Below, in pieces: positions 13,609-21,450 of a stretch of DNA of 64,000 nucleotides. The notes under the pieces were generated by a model. That model did no database searches, was not told the DNA's origin, and saw only the letters and a list, made by a program, of their open reading frames with translations. Each line of letters opens with the position of its first letter. The stretch's first letter is position 1. The stretch is taken from positions 40,928,685 through 40,992,684 of the forward strand of contig OZ038391.1 of the NCBI GenBank assembly GCA_964036045.1, read 5' to 3'. A program made the translations under genes and the position numbers. Origin of the DNA: Eutreptiella sp. 'Long Island Sound 2002' (lineage: Eukaryota; Euglenozoa; Euglenophyceae; Eutreptiales; Eutreptiaceae).

Positions 13609-14120
13609 GCAGTTGACGTTTCGTCCGCAGTTGACTGACGGCGATGGGCAACACTGATGGTGGTTGCTAGCTACCAACGCCGGGCCCCCAAAGGACATTT
13701 GTGAGTATCTGCTGCACTGCAACCAACGCTGCTTTCGCCACCCTTTCACAGCACCTGAGAAATGGGCGTGTGCTTGCACAGTTTGTGTTTGGGGGGGTGC
13801 ATGTTTGTGGCGTACTTTTTGAGCGTATGTCCGTGTATCCCTGGATGTGCCAAGCAGATGGAGGAGTGCTTTGGGCTTTGGAAGATGCGCGTGCATTGCG
13901 CGGGGACATTGAGGCAATGGTGCGCTGATGAATAGAAAAGGACAGATCGTCTAAAGGTGAAGGTGGCGACACTGGCGGAAGTATTGACCACGGGTGCCAA
14001 CCGTCTGGAGCTAAAAGTGCTACTGGTGCACTGCCCAGTGCCCACAGCCCACTGCCAACCACTGTCAATCAACTGCCATTCTCCACCATTCAACTGCCAA
14101 CGAACTGTCAATTGCCAACC

Positions 14121-14171
<51 letters not shown>

Positions 14172-14825
14172 TTCTCTCTTTCTCTCGCTTGCTCATTTCT
14201 TCATTGTCCACTACCAACTGACAGTATCCAGTTGCTGCCAGCAACTGGATACAAACTACCTGAATACCATGAGAGGTGAAAGATGAGTTGCCTCTCACAG
14301 CTCCGCATTGCAGAACAGAAAATTGCGGGGGCTTTCGCTTTTGCTGTGCGCCAGAAACATGTATTGCCATTCGCGACATTCTGATCAACTGCTGACAATT
14401 GTAAGACAGTCGCCAGAAGCTCCAGGGCTCCTCAATGGCCGTGAAATCAGGGTCGAACCCCACGCCTCTGGTTCCCATGACACCCACGAACCAGTCCACA
14501 CCTCTGCAACACGCAGTCTATAGAAGTTCGGGTTCGTGTGGTAAGTGAGCCGCTGTTCTGGGGGCACGCTAATTTGCTCCCGCTGAATTTGCTGCAACGC
14601 CAGGACGATGACGTCTGGGGCCCGGGCCGTTTCTGGGACGGCCACGTGCAGTTTGTGCAGCCGACACGACTCGTCCACCGGGTCCACGACGGGCAAGAAC
14701 ACCCGCAGCGATTGCATTCGTGTGCGGTATGACTGGCAGTTGGCAACCATTTCAGCGATGCCACTGCAGCCCAACTCCTCCGGAACGTGGAAAGGCTCCT
14801 TTTCAAAGTCAAGTTCTTCGTCCAT
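5304..14825 (-). CDS. SIN1: SIN1/Avo1-like TORC2 subunit, multi-exon gene
   Basis: Six minus-strand exons can be placed: 14825-14502, 11340-11266, 9773-9581, 8886-8668, 8095-7785 and 5466-5304. In order they give a CRIM-like region (LRVFLP then RLRVAE joining DESGTIEEDVPALD), a Ras-binding-like ubiquitin fold, an acidic linker, and a SIN1-type PH region (EFHVIKINKWGARQPRILG). The last exon is a basic tail ending PTDAEY. All introns placed have GT and AG ends. Phases agree at the 14502/11340, 9581/8886, 8668/8095 and 7785/5466 junctions. The join from 11266 to 9773 is one base out of phase, so either a small linker exon is missing or the acceptor is the later GTGCAG near 9749. SIN1 is the scaffold of TOR complex 2: its CRIM domain selects AGC-kinase substrates and its PH domain binds membrane lipids. 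The N-terminus is uncertain: ATG 14825 directly follows an AG. Confidence 0.72.
5548..5785. repeat. Intronic inverted simple repeats (GGTTGGT and ACCCACCA)
   Basis: About 58 bases of GGTTGGTGG-type sequence (5548-5605) are followed after 120 bases by about 58 bases of CCCACCAACCCACC-type sequence (5728-5785). The two blocks are complementary in register over short runs and could fold. They lie inside the last, 2.3-kb intron of the SIN1-like gene. Confidence 0.6.
5786..7784. other. Intron sequence, no further gene seen
   Basis: Part of the intron between the PH exon and the tail exon. A short C run lies at about 6387-6396. Open frames are short and show no family similarity. Confidence 0.45.
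7785..8095 (-). CDS. SIN1: SIN1-like exon: PH domain
   Basis: Acceptor CGCTTCGCAG, donor GCACAG|GTCTAC. The exon encodes EFHVIKINKWGARQPRILG, MDRSTIYNMMPKRERTLVGS, a middle strand region (REIEDIEAIRQ), VYFEIEYKNK, and a C-terminal helix ELLLKLRFLMELHR. The order of strands, the KxxRxLGxD turn, and the closing amphipathic helix match SIN1-type PH domains. It ends two bases into a codon, which the next exon completes. Confidence 0.7.
8668..8886 (-). CDS. SIN1: SIN1-like exon: end of Ras-binding-like domain and acidic linker
   Basis: A 73-codon exon in phase 0 at both ends (acceptor GCTGCAG, donor TATCAG|GTGTGT). It completes the ubiquitin-like fold (DGSLPNDKTLTSLYHVYAVL), then carries a Glu/Asp run (EEPDEEEVEEEVEEDD), then YTEYDASKYQ leading straight into the PH exon. 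The acidic stretch is a flexible linker between domains. Confidence 0.62.
9581..9773 (-). CDS. SIN1: SIN1-like exon: Ras-binding-like domain
   Basis: Acceptor GCGTTTTCAG, donor AAGTTG|GTATGT. The exon encodes about 64 residues including DITFVINFGSSRTTRRRL and VMYRDLLGLVCEKLNRDPKK followed by HQIKL. A beta-hairpin with basic residues, then a helix of the type DLLxxVCxKLN, then the next strand fits the ubiquitin-like Ras-binding domain that follows CRIM in SIN1. The first base completes a split codon; an alternative acceptor about 25 bases inside would restore phase with the exon at 11266. Confidence 0.62.
11266..11340 (-). CDS. SIN1: SIN1-like exon: end of CRIM domain
   Basis: A 25-codon exon between CGTGCCACAG and CTG|GTGATG. 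It reads DESGTIEEDVPALDWNTK and continues MNRLDTL. This continues the previous exon's RLRVAE in phase, giving the E-D-x-G-x-x-E-E-D-x-P-x-L-D signature seen at the end of CRIM domains (typical form EDDGExDxDFPxLD). The short exon sits alone between a 3.2-kb intron with microsatellites and the next exon. Confidence 0.68.
12210..12615 (+). repeat. Degenerate ~50-bp tandem repeat, about 8 copies
   Basis: The phrases GGAATCAAAA, GGCTACATAA and GGGGTCCCCAGAGC recur every 46-54 bases. The block lies in the 11341-14501 intron. Related phrases (GGCTACATAACCCCTGCCG) recur at 20219-20345, so this is a dispersed family. Confidence 0.8.
13531..13602 (+). repeat. (GA)36 microsatellite
   Basis: 72 bases of uninterrupted GA. 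It lies in the intron between the two CRIM exons of the SIN1-like gene. Confidence 0.98.
14125..14168 (+). repeat. (TC)22 microsatellite
   Basis: 44 bases of TC followed by imperfect CT-rich sequence to about 14190. It is complementary to the (GA)36 tract 520 bases away in the same intron. Flanking CAACTGCC and GGCAGTTG phrases extend the complementarity. Confidence 0.98.
14502..14825 (-). CDS. SIN1: SIN1-like exon: CRIM domain, main part
   Basis: The exon has 108 codons with no split codons at either end. The acceptor is CACTCAG before ATGGACGAAGAA and the donor is GCAGAG|GTGTGG. It starts with an acidic MDEELDFEKEPFHVP, then the core LRVFLPVVDPVDESCRLHKL, and ends NFYRLRVAE. The pattern L-x-V/I-F-L-P, a hydrophobic strand, a helix (VIVLALQQIQ) and ...YxLRxAE matches SIN1 CRIM domains. 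The AG|ATG start could be the true initiation site in a trans-spliced mRNA, or an internal exon. Confidence 0.7.
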
Positions 14826-15661
14826 CTGAGTGACGCAGACGTTGCACGGCGCCCAAACCCAACAGATTTCCGAGCGCGACACCCCCCTCCCCTTGCGCAG
14901 CGACCAGTACTGTTTCGCCGCTTGACCAGCGGGTGGTCGTTGGACAGTGTTCTCAGCCCAAGAAGCGCCATACCCGTGCACACTTCTGCAGCCCCGTCCC
15001 CCCCCGCCCGGCCTCAAAAGTATACGGCGGGTTATGCCGGGAGTATGACACCAAATACCCTTCCCACAGGAAATGGTGTTCATTGGGAGGTTCACTGCGA
15101 AATACGCAACATCTTCAAGCTGAGCAAGCTTGAAACCACTGGGGAAGAGGGCACACACTATAGCTGTGTGCGAATCTTCTTCAGGGATGTTCTCCGTGGT
15201 GCACAAGGACACCAGTAATTGCAGTTGCTTTACATTTGGTCTTATCTGCCTGAGTTTTTCGTCCTGTATGCCTCAATTGTCATCTCACACGCATCAACTT
15301 GCGTCCTGCAAACCTGAATTTTTGTGCTACAGCCATCACAATTCGTCCCACAGCCATGAAAACACAACTTTGCGAACAAAAAAGAAGTGTCAAGAAAAGT
15401 GCCGTCTGACCAGAGGGTGGTCGTTGCGCAAGGCAGTCGTTGCGTAACAGCGGTTTGGGGGTAAGAGCCATCAGGCGTGACTCCTACTTTCCCGCCAGTT
15501 TGTCCCATTCCACTGTGCCCGCAGATCCCCCATGCCCCTCAGACCCTCTGTGCCCCTCAAAGCCCTGCGCATATCCCTTCCCCGTCTCCCGCCCTCCTTT
15601 GGTCATTCCCGCCTGCCTGCCCGCCCAATATCTGGCCCTTCGACACACGGCTGCACCCTGG

Positions 15662-16003
15662 TCACCCATTCGACGCGTCCATCAGTTCATTCCGGTTTGC
15701 CACCTTCCCTTTCCACACCTCCGCTTGCTTAGCATGGTCTTTGGCCTCGCGACTCTTTTCTTCGTGTGCTTCGTTCATGGTCGCGCGTGCGACGTCATGC
15801 ACTTGCGACGGCTCGTCATCGTCATCATTTGACTTCCGCGTTTGCATCATTTCTGAAAGTTCCATTTCCGAAGGCGGTGTAAAGGACGAGGCATGCTCGA
15901 ATTTTTGGCCGTTGACAACGATGGGCTTTGTCCGATATGTGGAAGTGCGGGAATCGAACCTCCCATCGTTGAACGGTGGGAGCATGTGCGGGTCCATGGT
16001 CAC
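15662..16003 (-). CDS. Possible upstream exon (SIN1-like N-terminus or separate gene)
   Basis: The minus-strand frame from ATG 16003 reads MTMDPHMLPPFNDGRFDSRT, then a basic segment and an acidic/charged helix-prone segment (KSNDDDDEPSQVHDVARAT; EEKSREAKDHAKQAEVWKGK). It ends at a TGA just after a GT (AATGG|GTGACC). Codon use and charge pattern look coding. A donor at GG|GT would leave the exon in phase 2, which does not match the 14825 exon, so another exon would be needed. The strand and position suit the N-terminal part of the SIN1-like gene, but no SIN1 motif is present. Confidence 0.33.
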   Translation of the reverse strand: MTMDPHMLPPFNDGRFDSRTSTYRTKPIVVNGQKFEHASSFTPPSEMELSEMMQTRKSNDDDDEPSQVHDVARATMNEAHEEKSREAKDHAKQAEVWKGKVANRNELMDASNG

Positions 16004-16409
16004 GCCACCTTGAATTCCGTTGTGTGACTGTTAAAAGGTGCAGGAAACGATGGGCACACAGTACAACAATCAAATTTCTTCCTGAACCTGCGCTTCCTGG
16101 TCTGCCACAGCAGTCTGCGAGAGGTGTCTATACTGATACCAGAAGCCATGACTGGTGCCGGTGAACCAATTATCAAACCTATTACGGATTTTGGTGGGCA
16201 TGTGGACATCCTGTTTCAGGGAGAATCACTGAGCAGCAGGCGTTATCATCCTCACATCAAATTCAACTGCAGTGGTCAAACACAGAGTATGTATCTTTCA
16301 GTTAGGTGTGCTTTCTGGACATGTAGAAATTTTATTGCCTTCAGCAAGGCACCTCCAAGAGAGAAGAGCAATGTTGTGACAAACTTCCGCCCATCACAGT
16401 GGAAACAGA

Positions 16410-17440
16410 GACCAAAAAGGGGCTTTTGGGGGCCAATAAGCCCCATTAAGAGGGCCTGCATGAGTTTATATATCCTCCCGTTGTCATCAAATGATCACCC
16501 AACAACGGCCCAAGGGTCCCCGGGAGCCCCCGAAATCGCCATTTTTCAGCCAACCCATGCCGGCTTGAAAAGGGCTCCGTCCTCAACAGTGGGCCCCCAT
16601 AGGGGCACCAATCTTGGAAACTTGGAAATAGTACCCAGGAACCCCTTCATTGGTTAGGGGGTCTATATACCAGAAAAAAGTGGAATGGGACCTGGTTCCG
16701 AATCGTTGCACAGTGGCAGCTACAAGCCAACCAAGTTTTGCCCAACACGGTGCAAACAGGCTCACAACCCCAACATGGTGCAAACAGGCCCATAACAGTG
16801 CTTTCGGGGGCCAGAGAGCACCATTAGGAGGGCCTAATTGGTGCTACACAGCTCCCCATGGGTTTACACACACTCCCATTGTCACCAAATGATCACCCAA
16901 TAATCGCCCAAGGGTCCCTGGGGGTTGTCAGAGGTCACCCAGAAATTGCGATTTTTCAACCAACCCATGGCAGCCCGAAAGCGGCGCGATCCTGGCCGCA
17001 TAGGGGGGCCAATCTTGGAAAGCCGGAGATAGCACCCGGGAGCCCCGTTGTTGGTTAGGGGTTACATATAGGAAAATAAAATGGAGTGGGACCTGGGTCC
17101 GAATCGATGCACAGTGGCGGCTATAGGCCAACCAAAAACAGCAATTTTGGGGCTTTCAAGGGGCCCATGGCCCAGGCTACATGGCCCTAGCGGCCACTAG
17201 GGTCCCCGTGGGTGCTAGAGTACCCGCATCGTCACCAAATGACCACCCAAACCTGTCCCAAAGGTGGCAAAAGGTGTTTAGAAAAGGTCCAAGTTTCGAA
17301 ATTTTCACGTGCCACTAAATAGCCTCAAAAAATTTTGGGGGACTTTTTGGGGGGTCCATGGCCCGGGCTACATGGGCCTAGCAGCCACTACGTGGATCCC
17401 TATGGGTGCTAGAGTGCTGGTATTGTCACCAAATGTAGGG
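16410..17440 (+). repeat. ~390-bp tandem repeat family, left block
   Basis: Phrases such as TCACCAAATGATCACCCAA, ATTTTTCAGCCAACCCATG and GTCCGAATCGATGCACAGTGG recur about every 390-400 bases, with roughly 2.5 copies here. No open frame is conserved between copies. The same family continues at 19480-20218. Confidence 0.75.
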
Positions 17441-19400
17441 ATCATCCAAGATCATCATTTAACAGCCCATCTACAATCACGGTAACAATTTTAGATTCTC
17501 AAGGCAACACTCACTTTTACATCAAACCAACGTCCAAGCGCCTCCATTTTGTACCGGTGCAGGGATTGAGCAGAAGTGGTTCTTTGAATTCGGGAGTCAT
17601 TAGCTCCGGGCATCATCCAACCACAAGTTCGGATTCTCAAGGCAAAACCTACTTTTACACCGAACCAACTGTAGAACATGTCTAGTCTAGACTATTGCAA
17701 ACAAATAGGTATCAGCAATTTTCGGAATTTAGCATCCCAAATGTGGGGATCCTCCATCCTCATCATCCATCATCCCATCCCACAACTTTAGATTCTCAAG
17801 GTAACACGCACTTTCACACCAAACTAGAGTCAAGGGGCCTCCAATTTGTACCACAACAGAAAATTCAATATAATTGGTTTTGCCGAGTCATCCTCTGCAA
17901 TTTTGGGTTCATGGAACATCATTATCAAGCATCATCCAACCCCCAACTAGAGACACGGTTGTAGATTCTCAACAAAAAACTTGCTTTCAGACCAAACCAA
18001 TGTTAGAAACATATCGGTACCAGCGGTTTTTGGAATTGCTTAGGATTCGGCATCTCCACTTTGGGGATCCTCCATCATCATCACCCATTGTTCCACCCCA
18101 ATGAGGGTCACAATTTAGTTTCTCAAGGCGAAATTCCCTTTCACACCAAACCAACGTCAAAGCAGCTTCAATTTGTACCACTGCACACAGTTTAGTAGAA
18201 GTGGTTTTTTGAATCGGGGAGTTAGCTTTTCCGATTTCGGGTTCATCCAACATCATCTTGAAGCATCACCCCATCCCCAATCGGGGTCACGATTGTAGGT
18301 TCCCAATGAAAAACTTGCTTTCACACCAAAATCAAGTCAAAATAGATCCATTCTAGATTGTTGCAGACATATTGGTTTGAACAATTTTTGGAATTGCTTG
18401 AGATTCGGCATCTCCAATTGGGGATCCTCCATCATCATCATTGATCATCCCACCCACAAGGAGGGTCACGATTTTAGATTCTCTGGGCAACACCCAACCA
18501 ACATCAAAGTGCCTCCAATTTGTACCATTGCAAACAATTCAGTGTCAAGTGGTTTTGCGAATTGGGAGTTAGCATGTCTCATTTCGGGGTCATCCACCAT
18601 CATCTTCATTCATCATCCAATCCCTAATTAGGGTCTCGATGGTAGTTTCTCAACGCAAAACTTGCTTTCACACTAAACCAACATCAAAATACGTCATTTA
18701 TAGACTATTGTAGCCACATTCGTATAAGCGGTTTTTGGAAATGCTTCACATGCGGCATCTCCACTTTGGGTATCCTCCATCATTATCATCCATCATCCCA
18801 ACCCAATCAAGGTGACAATTTTAGATTCTCAAGGCAACATGCACTTTCACACCAAACCAACATCAAAGCACCTCCAATTTGCACAAATGTAGACGGTTCT
18901 GCATCAGTGGTTTTGCAAATGGGGAGTGAGCATCGCCAATTTTGGATTCATCCAGCATCATCTTCAAGCATCATCCAATCCCAAATTAGGGTCATGATTG
19001 TGGATTTTGAACGCAAAACTTACTTTCACACCAACCCAACGTCGGATTAGATCCATTCTAGACTATTGTAGACGTACGGGTATAAGCAACTTTTGGAATT
19101 GCTTTAGATGGTATCTTCCATCATCATCATCCATCATCCACCCAATCAGGGTCACAATCATACATTCTCAAGGCAACACTCACTTTCACGCCAAACTAAC
19201 GCCAAAATTAGGTCAATTGTATATTGTTGCAAACATACGGGCATAAGTAGTTTTTGGGATTGCTCACATTCAGCATCTCTAATTTAAGGATCCCCCGTCA
19301 TCATCATCCACCGTGCAATCAACGTCACAATTTTTGAATTTCGCAGCAAAACTCACTTTCACACCAAACCATCGTCAGATGTGCTGTGTTCGGGACTCTT
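17440..19400 (+). repeat. Diverged ~175-bp satellite, about 12 units
   Basis: The anchor TTAGATTCTCAAGGCAAC and its variants occur near 17491, 17628, 17790, 17961, 18115, 18296, 18474, 18645, 18822, 19002, 19160 and 19335, mostly 155-180 bases apart. Alternating unit types (TCAAGGCAACACTCACTTTC versus TCAACGCAAAACTTGCTTTC) suggest a ~350-bp dimer. The block is AT-richer than its surroundings, and runs of CATCATCATCC recur in it. No gene is seen. Confidence 0.8.
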
Positions 19401-19479
19401 ATAGATCGAATAGTATAATTGGATATCGAATCTAGATCGAATAGTATAATTACATATTGAATCTATGTCGGATGGAGCA

Positions 19480-20218
19480 GATGCAATATGGGATCATCTA
19501 CGATCACCAACAACTACCCACCAAAACATCCCAAAATGGCGTTTGTAAAAGCCAACAAGAACCAATAGCACCCCCGTAGTCACCAAGTGATCACCCAACA
19601 ACAACCACAGGGCCTCGGGGTTGTCACCCACAAAGAGCCATTTTTCAACCCACCCGTGCGAGCTTGAAGAGGGCAAAATCCTCACCGATGGGGCCCCGTA
19701 GGGGGGCCAATCTGGGAAACTTGGAGACAGCACCCGAGACGCCGCAATTGGTTTGGGAGTCCATATAGAACAAAAATATGGAATGGGACTGAGTCCTAAA
19801 TCGATGCATAGTGGTCACTACACGCCAACCAACTTTTGCCCACAATAGTGCAACGAAACCCAAACAAAACCTTTTGGGGGCCAGTATGCCGCATTAGAGG
19901 GGCTTAAATGGTGCGACATGGCTCCCCATGGCTTTAGACGTACTCCAATTGTCAACAGGTGATCACTCAACAATAGTCCAAGGGTCCCTATGCATTGTCG
20001 GAGGTCATCCAAGAATCACCATTTTTCAGCCAACCCACGTCCGTTCGGAAAGGACAAAGTCCTCATTGGAGAGGCCCCATAAAGTGGTTGACCTAAGAAC
20101 CTTGGATGTAGCACCTGGCATCCCGTCATTGGTTAAGGGTCCATGTAGAACGAAAAAATGGAATGCCACCGAGGTCCGAATCAACGCATAGTGGTCGCGA
20201 TAGGCCAACAAACTTATG
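19480..20218 (+). repeat. ~390-bp tandem repeat family, right block
   Basis: Two further copies of the family at 16410-17440, with the matching anchors TGATCACCCAACAAC (19588) and TGATCACTCAACAAT (19962), and with AATCGATGCATAGTGG and its variant AATCAACGCATAGTGG 379 bases apart. Confidence 0.72.
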
Positions 20219-20345
20219 CAGAATCAGAAGTGGCCCACAAGTGGGCAAGGTGGCTACATAACCCCTGCCGCCTTGGGGGTCCCCACCGCTTCAGAGCGGG
20301 GGGCAGAATCAGAGGTGGCCCACAAGTGGGTAAGGTGGCTGGCTA

Positions 20346-20562
20346 CCTAGTCACCTAGTAAAAAAAAAAACTTTTTTTTCACTAGGTTCTGAAACCTAGT
20401 AAAACCAAAACTTTTTTTTACTAGGTTCCGAAACCTAGTAAAAAAAAACTTTTTTTTTTACTAGGTTCCCAATACCTAGTAAAAAACTAGTGAACCTAGT
20501 AAACTGTTACCTAGTAAAAAAATATTTTTTTTTAATAAATGTTTTTTACTAGGTTTCACTAC
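20346..20562. repeat. Cluster of CCTAGT(A)n / (T)nACTAGG fold-backs
   Basis: At least four consecutive inverted repeats. Each has CCTAGTAAAA... followed at once by ...TTTTACTAGG, and they are separated by GGTTCCGAAACC-type palindromes. Each would fold into a hairpin with CTAG at the base and an A/T stem. The block follows a copy of the ~50-bp repeat (20219-20345) and precedes a GGT-rich stretch. Confidence 0.85.
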
Positions 20563-20570
20563 AGACCCTT

Positions 20571-20740
20571 CCAGGTGGTGGTGGTGGCGGTGGCAGGTTC
20601 ACGGGTGGTGGCCATGGCGGCAGTGGTGGCCGTTACGGCCTCGGTGGCAGGGTCCCCCATGGTGGCAGTGTTGGCTGCAGCTGCAGTGAAAGACATTTGA
20701 TTTCTGGCTTTTGTTGTTGTTGTTGTTGTTGTCCACGCTG
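20571..20740. repeat. GGT/GGC-rich and (TTG)n simple sequence
   Basis: 20573-20660 is dominated by GGTGGTGGCGG triplets; 20716-20733 is (TTG)6. The minus frame gives only a Thr/Ala-rich low-complexity peptide, so it is not called as a gene. Confidence 0.7.
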
Positions 20741-20989
20741 TTACCAACGATTGTGGAGGCGATACCCATTGCTCAAGCAAAGTACAAAATGGTTGGAATA
20801 TAGGATTGCAGTTCATAGGACACACAGGCGTAGCATGATGACTTGGGGATGACTGGAAAATGTGATTGCAAACTGAGCATACTGCAACTTGGGCTCATGT
20901 GGTGTCTTCAGTTTGTTGTTGTGAAGATTAAGAACCATGAGTTAATCAATTGTTCTGCAGGGCATGCCTTTTAATCTCAGGAAACCTAA

Positions 20990-21450
20990 CCCCCCCATAA
21001 AATCACGCAGAAAAAATAAAATCTTGCATGCCAGATTTTATTGAAAACGGTAGAAATAAAATCACGAACCAATTTTTCCTGGTCAAATGCTGCAAACTGC
21101 AACCAATCCTTGAAGACAAAGGCAAAGGAAACACAGAGAGACACTGCATTGTGTGTTCATCAAGCCTTTACCTCCTGCCAAAGAAACTTGCAATGGACAT
21201 TTGCCTGGGAATGGGCTTTGGGATGCATTTGGGTTTGGGTTTCGGTGCTGATAGTGGGGCTGCTGGTGGAACAAACTGACATGAAATGCGAAATTTGACC
21301 TTAGTAAAGAATTTTCACCAAGTAAAGAATGAAAAGGCAAATCCATTGTGTCTGAGCCAAGCAGAGATAAAATCACACAAGGGTTAAGTAAAATCTTGCA
21401 AAAAATAAACTCACGAAGAAAAAATAAATCATGCGTGCGATACTACCTGG
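20990..21450 (+). repeat. AT-rich dispersed motif (TAAAATCACG / TAAAATCTTGC)
   Basis: TAAAATCACG or TAAAATCTTGCA variants recur in two clusters at 20997-21070 and 21366-21440, flanking a 300-bp stretch. No coding signal is seen between them. Confidence 0.5.

Noticed and set aside
14826-15212. Extra coding sequence upstream of the CRIM exon (EDSHTAIVCALFPSGFKLAQ)
   Set aside because: It is open in frame and somewhat protein-like, but it contains Gly/Arg-rich low-complexity sequence and an excellent acceptor at 14826 separates it from the CRIM exon. It may hold a small exon, but none can be bounded.
16124-16400. Plus-strand coding exon (ILIPEAMTGAGEPIIKPITD)
   Set aside because: The frame runs into the ~390-bp repeat, has no clear splice borders, and lies opposite the minus-strand gene region. 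The composition alone is not enough.
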